This document shows positions 47,813 through 60,675 of a DNA stretch of 64,000 nt, one piece after another. Made by a program: the position numbers and the translations under genes. The notes under the pieces are model-generated. The model had not been told where the DNA came from and did no database searches. It saw nothing but the letters and a program-made list of their open reading frames with translations. The stretch's first letter is position 1; each line of letters opens with the position of its first letter. Source of the DNA: Psococerastis gibbosa (taxonomy: Eukaryota; Arthropoda; Insecta; Psocodea; Psocidae); the NCBI GenBank assembly GCA_963971405.1, contig OZ020489.1, forward strand, positions 19,928,290-19,992,289, written 5' to 3'.

Positions 47813-49029
47813 TGCGTTACGATCGTTAGTGGCCTCTAAACGATTCACTAGATGTAACAGCAAATGCTTTCACGTCCGGAGTCGATTGAAGAACTCAGTC
47901 GCTGCTGAGCCTCCGAGATACAATCTTAGAAGTCTACGCAGTTCCACTGATGATGTCGACCGCAGATGCTGACGAAAAGTTTGGAAGTTCGCTTTCATTT
48001 CGACCACGGCCCATCAGCCCAGATTCTAGTGGTTCTTCGATTCACTAGATACTCGAACTTGGCTTTTCTCCGGGTAGCAGTAGCACAGCATAGCTACTAG
48101 GCAGGGGTAGAGCCGTAGAAGAAAAGAACATCAAGATTCATAAGGCCACTCTAAACAGTGTTGAATTTATATTAAAATTTGAATTACAGCTTAATTAGTA
48201 AATAGGAATCCGGCAGGTGAGCCATAGCAATCGGCATGCCAGCTCCTAAAGCCTCTTTGGGGTCGAATTTCTACGTCAATCGAATTATGGAGAAAACTAG
48301 TGCCATGGGACAGGTGCTCTATCAAACAATGTTATTATTTTGGGTTAAGGGCCATTACACAAGGATCAAAAGTCGAAGCCCCTTGTGGGTATCGAGACAC
48401 GCACTCCCGACAACACTGCCTCAGTCTCCTTACTTTAGTCTTTTTAGCCTTAAAATGTAATTTATCATACAATTGAATGGATCGTTTTGGAAGAGGTACT
48501 AACTTTTTTTTCATTTACCCCCTCTTCCAATTAATCTACGTCATGTAAAATTAGTTTTTTAGTAGCATTATATAGAAAATGGTATATTTTGAATTTCGCC
48601 AGCATTACTTGCAGGTTATCGGTTCACTTAGTTTACGTAAACGTATTCACTCTAGATGGGTTCCCCCATCAAACAGATGGCGTAATTCAATTCAAAACGT
48701 CCTATCTAAATTCAAGGTTTTACTTGTCAGAACACTAACAAAAGCGCGGAAACCCAAAAGGTTACAGCGCCTATTTATTAAAAGAAGAAAGTAGAGTGAA
48801 AAAAAATTGTTCTTTTCATAAATAGCAGAATAAACTTGAAGGAGTGCATGTTTAGACCTTAAAAGCGATGCACCAAGGCAAGGCACGTCGCGATAGCAAC
48901 GCCGTGCTATCGTCGTCCGTCGAAAAACATTGCTAGCTATGATCGTCGATAAATCGCCTTTCTGCATAAACTCAATTTTTACCTTACACTCTGTTAATCA
49001 GACCTTAAGGTTGTAATTTTTTCACCATG
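47813..49029. other. Gene-free sequence, unassigned
   Basis: A 71-codon basic open frame near 48579-48794 has no recognisable motif. No gene is called. Confidence 0.45.
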
Positions 49030-49031
49030 TA

Positions 49032-49289
49032 TATCGTCACCCTTAAGTCAGAAGGGCGTATCCAATATTTTGTGGCGAAATAGAGTTATGATCAGATTTA
49101 GTGGCCCCAGCTTTCATGAGCTGTGCATTTGCATATAAGGTAAAAATTCAATCGTGAAATTTAAGGCTGAAATTTTCGATTAGGATGGCGTATCTGACTG
49201 TCTGTTATGACCAAAATCATCTTTAAACGCAATTATGTCAAAATGTTGTTTTTGATGGTATACGCCGTTCTGACTTTAGGGTAACGATA
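49032..49289. mobile_element. TA-flanked MITE of 258 bp
   Basis: The inverted ends TATCGTCACCCTTAAGTCAG and TATCGTTACCCTAAAGTCAG (read inward from each side) are flanked by TA at both ends. A TA target suggests the Tc1/mariner group. It has no coding capacity. Confidence 0.7.
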
Positions 49290-49318
49290 TAGTGCCAACT
49301 TGGCTCAGCCAAGCACTA

Positions 49319-49798
49319 GGGGTCTTCACAGTGTTCGTGTTATCGAGTTAGATGTCCTATTCACGCACAATCGTGAGTGGACCTCGGGAGTGAGTTATCA
49401 TGCTATATCGACAGAGTAAACAACGTGGTAGTAGTCAGACGTACGTGGCACGGGTTTAAAGAAAGTGGCAGAACTCTATTCTAGTGCCACATTTGTTTAT
49501 ATTTTTGTTCATTTTGGTTATTCTAATTTTAAGTATTTACGGTAAATTGCTTGTGATAATAGATTATACAAATAAATTTAAATACTACAAAATTTTAAAC
49601 GCGTATTTCAAATCAATCGACAAAAACAAATATGGCGGCGGTCAAACCTGAGCTATAGCAAGGTAAATAACACGTTAACCAACTTGGAAGTGGGTATAGG
49701 ATAGGACGCTGGTTAGCTGGTTATCGGTGTGTTAACTTAGCTTGATATAACACACTTAACTAGGTATAACTCGATAACACAAACACTGTGAAGACCCC
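49319..49798. mobile_element. TA-flanked MITE of 480 bp
   Basis: Inverted ends of about 33 bp start GGGGTCTTCACAGTGTT and include GTGTTATCGAGTTA. They are flanked by TA (49317-49318 and 49799-49800). This fits a Tc1/mariner-type non-autonomous element. A decayed relative seems to lie at 22240-22590. Confidence 0.75.
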
Positions 49799-49800
49799 TA

Positions 49801-51025
49801 CTGTGAATCATCGGACTGCCTGAGTCACAAAGTGCATCGGAACAGAGCACGCCCATTTCATTTTTACTACGAATATGACTCGCTGCAAGGTAACACAAAA
49901 TCCTGAGTCACATGCAGTGATTAGTGGCGGCGAGTGCCCTGGGGTACGAAACCACAGGATCACCCAGGCATGGCCCACCTGCGGCCCAACCACGGCCCGA
50001 CGACGCCTCTAATAGCATGCAGCAAAAACCGAGACCAACTTCCGGAGCTCACTCTCGGTTTTCCAAATAAACCCCCCGAGAGAGACTGATACCCCCTCCA
50101 TCCCCTCAGCATCATCTTTCAACTTTTTGTCGGATGCCGTCATCCGTTTTTGTCGCGGTTATTTTCCAAACGGGTAATTTTCAAATTCATGCACCAAAAA
50201 AACTTAAAAACTTTTCGGGTATACGCTCAGTAAGTGATTACAGAAGTTATTCAAATCAACTCTGAATGAATTTGCTTTTGGCTTACCAAATTACAATTAA
50301 GAGCAAATACTAGTAGTACTACCCCCACTACGCGTTTTTGGTAATAAGTCGATTTTCACACGAAATATAGATGGTAAAAATACAGACAACTTGCTTTGGG
50401 TTTGTGCCTTCAGCTCTGGGCTAATGTCGTACAACTGGGCTGGTCAGGGTGAATTTTGACTGTATATTATAATGGCTTTTGTGAGAAATACGCGGGGTTA
50501 CGTTGAACGGCGAAACGTCACGTTACCTACGTTAACGCGGAAAGTCAAGCTCATTGCGAGCCAAGAATTTTTCTGATCTTGTCAGAGGACAGAGTCGTCT
50601 CGACATTGCATGTTCCTGACAATCCGCCCTACAAATGTACAAACGTGCTGAGGGACTGCCCTGGCCTGTAGGTAATATAGAGCCTTGTGTGGTCCACCCA
50701 CACACCTATTTATTGCAGACTCCACCTCGTCAGCCCACCTAGCTGCAGAGCTGACAACACATAATGTGCAACAGGACCCAGGGGAACGACATTACCATAC
50801 TGCACCGTAATTGCATTCCACAGGTGCAATGCAACATTTACTGCCTACAAGGCTACAACCCTACTGGGAAAACATAAAAACCAGGCAGAGCCTGAAATTA
50901 CTGAAACAATATACCGTGTGTATCACGCCACCCGTCCACCCCTTATGTTTCGGTTATTGTGTAGAAAATTAAGATGGGTAATAAATTTAATTATCAAGTC
51001 TGGTTCGATTTAATATTGCATTTGC
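49801..51025. other. Gene-free sequence, unassigned
   Basis: No coding region or repeat was recognised. Confidence 0.45.
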
Positions 51026-51038
51026 GTACTGGAAGATT

Positions 51039-51328
51039 ACCGGCCGCCATACCAAGTTGAATCCAGCGAACCAGAGCAGGTACAAAGCTGCAGATAACTT
51101 GGTCGTGTGCACAGTGCCGGTAGGGAAACATGGTAGGACTTGTCCTGGTCACCTCCGAACTAATCGTGTGACTTCACTGTGTTTCCCAAGTGGTTCAGAA
51201 TTCACTATAATCAGGAGGTCCACTGTCCTATGGGCTGGCGTAGGACAGTCAAGTCGGGGTCGCTCTATGGGCCCAGATATGAGGCCTAAGTCGTTATTAA
51301 CCCGACGAACACTACTACTACTACTACC
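51039..51328 (+). mobile_element. RA retroposon, full-length 290 bp, perfect target duplication
   Basis: It begins ACCGGCCGCCATACCAAG and ends with CCCGACGAAC followed by an ACT-repeat tail. It is flanked by a perfect 13-bp repeat GTACTGGAAGATT (51026-51038 and 51329-51341). Long target duplications and a simple-repeat tail are signs of LINE-driven retroposition. No tRNA-like head or clear Pol III box was recognised. It has no coding capacity, so it is SINE-like but of unknown origin. Confidence 0.85.
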
Positions 51329-51655
51329 GTACTGGAAGATTTCCCTTTTCATTTTTTATTTTATTAACTCAACAAGTCATCTAAGTTGTAGAAGATTACT
51401 TTGTGCATCATATAATCGGGTATTTATACTTTTCGGGTTTGTAGTTCTTCCAAGAAAACCAGAATACGCGAAATTTTAGTCCTGCCTGGTATTTATGAAA
51501 GAACTAAGGTACAAAAAATTTAATATTTCCTCGTATGATGCATGAAGAAGTCTTCTACAACTTCCATGAGCCAAATCTTCAATGACTTGCTTTGTTAATA
51601 AAATAAAGTCAATAAAACCAACAAATCTTGGGGTGCTCATTTCCATCCTCTTAAG
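51329..51655. mobile_element. Palindromic repeat P2, copy c
   Basis: It carries the arm motifs TAAGTTGTAGAAGATTACTT and, inverted, GAAGTCTTCTACAACTTCCA, plus the outer TTGGGGTGCTCATTTCC on the right. The left outer arm is shortened beside the RA insertion. Confidence 0.65.
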
Positions 51656-52659
51656 GGATTATCTTTGTTTACATGCACTTTTTTAGTTGAGGTATGATTA
51701 ACTAAGTCCGTATCAGTTTGTTTACTTTCCATGGTTGCGGTGGTAATCTTACCATAGTGGAGCCACTCAATAACCGCCTCACACTATTACCAAAACCCAA
51801 CAGACCAGCAAGTGTGACTAGTCTGATAAGTTACTGGCAATATGTATTATGTATGTACGTTCATTGAGATCATCAAACATAGCAGTATATTGGATGCCCA
51901 GAGTTTCCAGATTGGTAGGATTGCGAGTTGCTGCAAGTCCAGTACCAATGAGGTTCTGTAGGGACAGTTTTGGTCACTAGGTTCGCTGACGACAAACCGA
52001 TATCAATATTATTCAAAATGGCCGCAGTTTGCATGTGAAAACTAAGCTCTTAGCATCTAATTAATTATTTTAATATTTTTTTATAATATTTTTACTATGC
52101 CTGGACCTTATTTCGCTGCATATAATTTAATATATATATTCTCCATGATTTATAGAAAAATATCACTTTAAAATAATACGTAATTAAAAATCATTTTAAA
52201 ATAGTATTGACGCTTATGGAAAAATCAACGCTTTGATATCATTGCAACTGGTGCTGCCATCTACAAAATGACGTCACAAATGAACCTCATATGAACCTCT
52301 GTGTTTCCACAAGCTATGGCCAATGGCGTGGCTGGTTTTACTTTTACCGGCTCCTGTAGGTCTGTCCCTCTGACATTTGTAACGAACGGTTCGCCTCCGG
52401 TGGTAATATAATAACACAAGCGGTTGGCCCTGACTGCCGGACAGTTTCATTGGCACTAAGATCCGTTATTTATTGACAAATTCTTAAAGATATATCATAT
52501 TACACTGGTGAAATTACAAACATTGACAATTTTCGGCTGAATGATAGTTATTATGCAACTATTGACATTTCTAGGCAAACAGCGCAATGGACCACTTTAT
52601 GGGCGATTTTTAACATACAATTATACAATTAACAGATTTAGTTTCTTGCTCTAGAGTTC
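51656..52659. other. Gene-free sequence, unassigned
   Basis: No feature is supported here. Confidence 0.45.
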
Positions 52660-52738
52660 TATGTAGGAGAGATGAAAGATTCGCTTCCGCTAAAAATGTC
52701 TGGGGCAATCTGTCAAGTTTCTTCAATGGTTGGTCTTA
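52660..52738. mobile_element. MITE M3, copy 3, left part
   Basis: It begins ATGTAGGAGAGATGAAAGAT, close to the M3 end, and includes CAATGGTTGGTCTTA, which aligns with CAATGGCTGGTTATAGG in copy 1. It is interrupted by the MITE at 52739. Confidence 0.6.
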
Positions 52739-53123
52739 GGCGGGGATTCCAAAGACCTGCAAGTGCAAAATACAAATACGGTGACGTGGTAGCAGACATT
52801 CAAGACTTAGGCGGGGTTTCCACCGACCTCGCATTGCAGAATGCAAATGACATTGACGGAAATTGTAATTTTTCTTTTTACGGAAATCTATTAAAATGTT
52901 TGTACTTAACATATCCCATGACGTAATTTTTTTATTTTAGTTTGTGATTTTACTCTATGATCATTGATCAATTTTAACTATGGCATAGAGTAAAACAAAA
53001 ATTTCCGTCACTGTCATTTGCATTCTGCAATGAGAGGTCGGTGGAAACCCCGCCAGTCTTTAATGTCTGCTACCACGTCACCGTATTTGTATTTTGCACT
53101 TGCAGGTCTATGGAATCCCCGCC
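52739..53123. mobile_element. Two-tier palindromic MITE, copy B, nested in M3
   Basis: Outer ends GGCGGGGATTCCA and TGGAATCCCCGCC enclose inner ends at 52810-53054 (GGCGGGGTTTCCACCGACC and inverse). The flanks are TTA on the left and ATA on the right, probably a TTA duplication with one change. M3 sequence continues on both sides. Confidence 0.8.
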
Positions 53124-53190
53124 ATAGGAGTCGTGTCAGGTGATACCGGAAATACCAAAATATATTTTTGGCGGAAAGCAAAGTCTACTA
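53124..53190. mobile_element. MITE M3, copy 3, right part
   Basis: It continues ATAGGAGTCGTGTCAGG, matching copy 1 (ATAGGAAACGTGGCATCAGG), and ends near TTTTTGGCGGAAAGC. Confidence 0.55.
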
Positions 53191-56100
53191 ATCTACTATA
53201 TTACACCATATGAAGATAATCCAGTCCTGCTTGATTCATAAACCTCCTAAATTCCCCAAACTTGCTACAGCATAATCACTCTGTATTTTCATTAAAGGAA
53301 GCCACAATTGCCAGGCAAAGGCGCAATATTTTTTGTTGACTCATTTACTCATTAACTAATGCAACAAACATTTTTTATTTTAAAACAAATCTAGAAATAC
53401 CATTTAAATTATCTTAAAGCACATCCCCATTAATAAGAAAGTCCGGTAAGTTTTTTCCGACAGGTTTATCTTAGGGATAAACTTACTTACTTAAATTTAT
53501 ACACGATGTATTTTCGAGATGAAACAATTTTTGTAATTCATTTCACTCGGAAGTCGGAACAACAGCTACAGTACAGTTGTCAAAGCATTTATATTATTGT
53601 ATATTATACAATAGAAACTACAAGTAGTACTACACTACATAAATTATTTCCTGATTGCTACTTGTCTACTAAGCTCATTACTTCAGAAGTAGTGGTACGT
53701 TTCACTGTTATAACATGTTCTTCGTAGTAAAATAATAATTGGTTATTCTTTGGTAGTGCGGTTCAGATATCAACTCAAACTGCTAAATTAGCAACAACTG
53801 TGACATTCACAATAAAACGAGCAAAATTAACAGTAAAAAGTGTTTTCAATCTTATTATTACTTGATATAACCCTACAATGAAACAGAATTATTTATTTGT
53901 CTCTAGCTATATCACTAACCATGAAACAGCTGTTCTACTATCATCATGACATAGGCTTTGAACTTTTCATTCATATAAATCAGATTAGCATTCCACCTCA
54001 GCTTCAGTTCCTCAACAATCTGTTCTTCAAAGCAGAAACCTCCTTCTCCTAGCAACACCAACATACAGTATAGATCTGCGAGAGATGCAACTTTAGCAAA
54101 GCTGAGTTCACAGAGTTTGAGGAAACATTGTTGACGAACAAACAGACTCGAGAAGTAAAGACAAGACCAAGTTAAAATGACTGTAACTCAGGGTGAGGAT
54201 TATACAACTTGCTACAGTTCGGTTCAACCCCTTTCTATGCTTAGCTTTTGTATCCTAAATTCGAATGTAACACTGTATCTCGTTTGCTCGGAAAGGGTTA
54301 ACATCAACACTGCTCACATTTCATAAGTGAATTACAGTACCTTTTTCATAGTACCGTACCTTGTATTTGGAGTTACTTCTATTTCGCAAACTCCGACCAG
54401 GTCAGCAATTACTCGAGCGTTAACCTATTTTTGGAAATTTTAAACTGGATGTAGACAATACAATTATTAAGACCACTGATTACAAGGTGCACATGGATGA
54501 GATTCCCTTGACTTACTGCAAGAACAAGAAATACTATGAAATTACTTGAAAAAGAAATACTGACGCACCGTGAAACATATAACAGGTAGAAAACCCTCCA
54601 TTACCAAATGGAGTGGCAAACCAAAGTTACAAAACTGGGGGAAACGATCTCTTCAACTATTCCGGGCTCCAGGTCTCCGAAAACGAAACAGTGGAACACG
54701 CAAGCAGAATTACCAGCCACCATCTATTACAGGTAATGTCCCAACTTTTATGCCACCCCTCATAATAATTCAAAAAAAAAAAAATGTCAGCTCCCTTGCA
54801 ACATATACATTATACATAGAGTACATACAACAAACTCGACAAGGTTTTTATTGCATAAGGGAGGACAATATCTATCAAGCAAATTCAGAAGCCAATGCTT
54901 GAACATTAAAAAGTATATTAAATTTAGGGCTTAGGCATAAAACCTACTAGAAAGCGGAAGCCCATTAAATCATCTATCTACAATACACCATGCCGCTAAC
55001 CTCTATCAACAAATCTGCCGTTCACTAGTCCCCGAAGAAATAACACTCGTAGTAATTGAAGCTTTTCCTTCACGCCTCCCACGCACGCTTCTACAACACA
55101 TAGTGACAAGACACATAACAATAGTAAAACCATAAAATATATGCTATCTATTGCAACAAGTTAGCAAAACAATGTAGCAAATAAAACCCGTTTAATGGTA
55201 CTACAGTACCACCACAAAAAACAACGGCAGTTATTTCAACGAATTATTTAAAAGAACGGCATTCTTTTCTTGTCTTTCGCGGTAGAAGTTCAACAAAAAG
55301 AGGTCCCCATCGATCTGCCAGCGGAACGGCAAAATATAACAAATTTAATGGAAAATATTATTATAATTGATTCCTCTGTCATTGTTTTCATCATACAAGG
55401 GATTTATTATACTCGCCGTATAATCATTTCATCTTCTTTACTTTGGAGTACCTTTTGAATTTTGCCAATGTACTGCGCCCCCTTCTTATCTCTATTATCT
55501 ACGTATGCAATAACAGATAATGACTTCCCATTATGCAATATATTGTAATTTAGTTTAACATCATCAGAGCGACTGTGAGAGCGATAACTTGTAACGCGTT
55601 CTTCGGGTCGTACGGGTTAAAAGAAGAGGAAGATGTCACAATAATTTTATCTAAAAAAGTTGAACTACTCGTATTTACAATACTATCAGAGGTCAAGTTA
55701 TGTTCTTCCTTTTGGATGGGAAATTTAACCGATGAAGTAACGGAAATTCATTAATACTGGTGAGATTCAATTTTGAGATGCAAGGAAGTCAGGGGGTGCG
55801 TTTCCTGTGGCAGGCGGGGGACGGGGGGGGGGGGACTAAATCAAACGTAGTTGGGCGATATGCAAATTGTGTTGCGTGTGTCGCGACATGGTGACTGCGA
55901 CAGCTGCCGCACTTAACACACTATACACAATTGCAATATGCCACCAATTTGCAGCTGATGCCGTACTGAGAAACATATCTAATAAAATGACAATAAACAG
56001 ATTATAAGACCTCTTTCAAGAATTACTACCCCCAGCAAAAGGTCTCAGAGGCAAAAGTTCTGAAATTGAAAATAAAGGTCCACGGCATCATTAAATTATT

Positions 56101-56764
56101 ATTCTAACCGCTAATGTTACTTAACAGAATCACCAACTGTGGAAACATACATTACTTAACTGTTTCGAACTGTGCGTTTACCCACGGATATTCACGTTCT
56201 ATGTACATACACCATACAAACGTGACTAGTTTACAAAATAAATAAAAACATGTACTCACTGTATCATGTAAGCAGGCAGCAAAAAAACCTAATGAGTTCT
56301 TGGAATTTTTAAAAGTGAAAACCGTTTTTCATCCTCAAGACATTTCAGATATTCGAAATACGCCGTAATGCAATATGCACAATGACATAGCAACGTATGA
56401 CGCACCTGAATTAAATAATCTTGGAAGGGCCGTTTTCCACGGAAATAAGTCTGCAGCTGATAAAACTGGAATCGCGTGTTAATTATCAGCAACATACTTA
56501 AGATGCCACCAAAATTCGAAGCGAATGGCGGCGCCAAACGCAAAACTGCCATACATGGTATCAAGGCCCAAGGAATGTCATCGCAAGGTTTATGTCTTCA
56601 TTTAAAAAATGGCGCTCTCGCGTGTCCTATGCTCGGGTTCTAACTCTTATCTATATCCTGTTCATATATTTAGCGGTCAAGACAAAATCTTTCTTTCAGT
56701 GGGATTTAAAGTGATTTTGTGTTAAATTCCTATAAAGAGACTGACAGTAGATATTGGCCACCCC
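53191..56764. other. Gene-free sequence, unassigned
   Basis: There is no gene with a recognisable domain. A 110-codon open frame near 54570-54902 shows nothing familiar. A G-rich tract near 55810-55835 (runs of 5 and 13 G) could form a G-quadruplex. Confidence 0.45.
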
Positions 56765-56960
56765 TGGATCCCACCAAAATTTGTTGGTTTCTATTTTATA
56801 TTACATTTAATACGTAAGCGATAAAGATTTGGTCTATCAAAGTAGTTGTTAAGCAGAGGACTAGTTCATTCTACACAATTATTATAAGGTATTTTTAATT
56901 ATTGATTGAATTAACTTCCCCAATAATTTGATATTTGATAACTCGGTAAATAACGGCCCC
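56765..56960. mobile_element. Palindromic repeat P2, left half only
   Basis: It contains AAATTTGTTGGTTTCTATTT, AAAGATTTGGTCTATCAAAG and ATTATAAGGTATTTTTAATT, in the order of a P2 left arm. The right arm is missing. Confidence 0.5.
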
Positions 56961-56984
56961 TATCAGTTTCCATAATTTCCCAAA

Positions 56985-57300
56985 AACATTTTTTTTTCCA
57001 AACACTGTTCTTAGGAGAGTTTGGTTTTGTAAATCTATTTAGCACCTACAACGAACCTGAACTTAGAAAGTATCGTTAAAATCGTTCGGCAGAAAAATTA
57101 TTTTTATTAATATTATTTTATTATTTTTTTGTCATTTCTCATGAACATTTATTTTTTGCCTCCAAAAGCAAACAATTCAGGCGGAAGCGACCTAGATTGG
57201 CTTCTTTATATTGATGACGACAACAATATTCGTGAATTTCATCACAAAGCTTCCCTTATAACTAGGTAACATACGAATAGGAAAGCAATAATGAACAGTG
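56985..57300 (+). repeat. Dispersed repeat X, copy 5, diverged
   Basis: It carries a diverged GTTTTGTAAATCTATTTAGC block, AGAAAGTATCG and the terminal TTTCATCACAAAGCTTCCCT and AGGAAAGCAATAA blocks. The middle of X is deleted. Confidence 0.5.
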
Positions 57301-60300
57301 CAGGTGTTAGGAGGAAGGAGTTCAAAAACTGTTACCAACCAGCGATAGTGACTGTCATGTGTCATACAGTATATCAAAATGTAAAGAAGTATTTGTTCCA
57401 AGGGATGTGACATTTTTTTTATAGCTCTACAATCGAAAAAATTCTGTGACATTTGATTTACTTCAAAAAAGCTGATATTGGGGGAGGATTGTCCATATTG
57501 CTCTCAACAGCGAGTATCACCAACCCCACTTCTCTTAGCGATAATTATCCCAAACATTCCAAATAACATGGTTCCACAATAGCAATCCTTAGAATGAACT
57601 CTTATCATGTTATCAATCAAAGTGTTTCACATAAAAATGCACAGCTACCCATTAACACATTTTTTAGTCCCTTAAAAAAATCCTAGGCGCTAAGCCATGG
57701 TCGGTTTATGTCTTTATTAAAGGAACGAGGCATTCGCGTGCTATGAGTACTTGACGTGCGCGTTATCGCCCCTTCCACCCCCAAATTACCAACGCAAAGC
57801 ACGGCAACGCATAAATACGGTTATGCCTATTGATTCTCCAAATTGGCTTTCTTTGATCGCGCCAATTATTAAGCATGCAACAAATAGCGCCTCGAGCAGA
57901 AACACTAACAAGATCTGTTTCATTAATTCCCTAATCACGTATTGTTTCTTGGTGCATATAAATATTAAGGAAAGTTACACAGTCCATAAGTTACAAATTT
58001 GCAATAACCCATAATGCACGGCAGATTAACTTTATTGCAGATTTTGTAAATATTGCGGGAAAATCAAACAGCTACAACTGCATTTAGAAACTGATAAAAA
58101 TTAGAAAATGATTCACATTTAAAATGGGTAAGATGCAAAATCTTCAGCTGCGGGTACGAAGACAGTGGCTTCATAGGAAATGAAATGATAAATTATTTAT
58201 TTCTAACGTATGAGTTTATCAATTGAGCTTAAAATTTGCACAGTTAAGATGTTTCAAAATCTTCATGTATGCAAAATTTGACATAACTTATCAGCAAATT
58301 TTAATATCTCTCAATTGAGATTATTATTAGTTGTAAAATTACTTTAAATTTACCCGGAAAAAAATTAAGTCTTAACTACAAAATATTTTTTATAAACTTT
58401 TACTGTTGTACAGTAGTGACCATATTGGAACGATCAGAATACTTAAGTATAACATTTGAGGTTATGACTGAAAATTGTAATGCCATGCGAATCGGCTGAA
58501 TTTGAAATGTTTTGTCTGGGAATCGACCCCAAATTAATCGAAAGCTGTTTGTGGAAATAGGAATAGGAAACCACGTACGTGCCCTCCGCGCCCATCTGAA
58601 CACGTCTTTTACGGTTCTGCGGTGACCGGCACACCATTAACTGCATGTGACCCCTTCCAATTTAAAAATTTATCCAACCCAATGGAATATTCTCACCAGC
58701 GTCCATAGAAGCTGTGCGGCAGCTGCTTCAGGGCGGCATAATGATAATAAATTAATTAAACAAACAAATAATACATTTATAGTATAATAAATATAAGTTA
58801 AAATATAATATATAAATATAATATAAGTTAAATAAAAGTTTAAAAACAAAAAACAAATTCAATGTTCAAGTTTAACTTTCACCAATTAAACAAAACAGCA
58901 GCAATCACATAAATAAGGTAAAATTGTCAAATTGCGACTAATATAATATACTCGTCTAGTACATACACTGTGTACTTGTTTGTAACATACTCCGCTACCA
59001 CTAACTAGAGTAACCACTGATCAACATTGTTCTAAATTTGAAAGAAGCAACAAATCACCTTATCATCAAAAATATAAATGGATCCCACACCCCCAAACTA
59101 TTGCCATTTGCTGTTTATAATGAAAACTCAAACATTATGGCAGAAAACTCTGCAGTCAGCGTCCATTCAACTTGAACAATTTTCTTTAACAATGAATTAT
59201 TTCCAAAAAATAAATAACAACAATATGAGAATGCCGAGCTCCTGTCCCCCACTTTTCTGAACCAATTGGCAAAGGTGACAAAAGCCTTCCGGAGCCAATT
59301 GAAGACAGATTGCCCCAAATTGAATGCGCCCCACCAAGCTGAATACCTTTATTACAAAGCCTCCATCCTGAACACATTGTGCTTGCCCAAAAGCAGCCCA
59401 ACCAACCAGCATTTCCTTATGTTTAAACATTTGATTTCGAAAATGAATTAAACATGGCAGAGATCCAGAAGCACAAAATAGTACTAACGAGTACAGAATT
59501 GGGACGCAATGGCTTCACGCTATAATTCTTGAATGTTAAATTGCAAAAACACAAAAGGAGAAAAATTACATCCAAGGCAACGCTGGATCGGTGCACATTG
59601 CCCACCGCATTTCCAACTTTTCCTCTTAGCTTTTTTTACACTTTTGCAATACCAACCCAAGAAAAATTATCAACACATCAAGACACTACGGTTGCCTATA
59701 TCACTAATAGCGCATATGAAGTCACTACAACACTGGTAGGCTAAATAACTGTAAAATTTCAATTACAATGAGCGACAAGAATGCTTGCTGACGTTCCCTT
59801 GTTGCTCATTAGTTACTGCAATTAGTAATTGACACTTAGCCAACCCGTAATTTTTAATTTTTTCGCAATACATATCTCTACGTATTGGACAATAGCATAA
59901 CATGTTATACGATCGTTTAGTACAATATTTCTAATCACCCATGCAACCGAATGCATTCTGTAATTTATTTTTTATTTTTGGCACGGCTCTTTCGAGTATT
60001 CTGTATTATGCATAGCAGTGAATTTAACAAAGGAGCACTAATTTTAGTACGGTGGACATTTTGTTTGCATTCCACATCGACATTTGGCCGCACAATTTGT
60101 AATTGTACTGCATATTTCTTTTGTAAAATATACCCAAAAAATGTAAGTATAGAATAAAAAATAACCCACTAAGTATAAAAATTAAAACCGACTGAACTAT
60201 TTAAAAATTTGGGCAGTCTACCATGGATGAGAACGGAACGCACGATGCCTAGGCTGCGTCGCATTAGGCTCACAGGTAGGGGGTATCACGCTAATCGATG

Positions 60301-60370
60301 TACGGCGCATCGACCTCAATTAATGAAAAAAGAACCCTCCAGGATCCTGTTATCGGAGTTTTATCGCTTA
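57301..60370. other. Gene-free sequence, unassigned
   Basis: It includes a very AT-rich stretch at about 58740-58860. Overlapping open frames near 59078-59744 on both strands carry no recognisable motif. No gene is called. Confidence 0.45.
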
Positions 60371-60675
60371 GGCGGGGTTTCCACCGACCTCGCATTGACG
60401 GAAATGTTTGTTTTACTCTATGCCATAGTTAAAATTGATCAATGATCATAGAGTAAAATCACAAACAAACTAACGAAAATTAAAAAATGGCGTCATGGGA
60501 TATGTTAATTACAAACATTTTAATAGATTTCTATAAAAAGGAAAACAAACATTTCTGTCAATGTCATTTGCATTCTGCAATGCGAGGTCGGTGGAAACCC
60601 CGCCTAAGTCTTGAATGTCGATTACTACGTCACCGTATTTGTATTCAGCCCTAGCCGGTCAGTGGAAACCGCACC
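60371..60675. mobile_element. Two-tier palindromic MITE, copy C, with mismatched ends
   Basis: The left end is the inner terminus (GGCGGGGTTTCCACCGACC) and the right end is an outer terminus (GGTCAGTGGAAACCGCACC). The usual left outer arm is absent. The flanks are TTA on both sides (60368-60370 and 60676-60678). The core between the inner ends runs opposite to copies A, B and E. Confidence 0.75.

Noticed and set aside
54570-54902. A 110-codon open frame rich in K, R and Q
   Set aside because: No homology could be recognised and no second copy exists here. Composition alone is not evidence.
55800-55840. A regulatory G-quadruplex
   Set aside because: The G runs are real, but nothing nearby suggests a promoter or gene that they would control.
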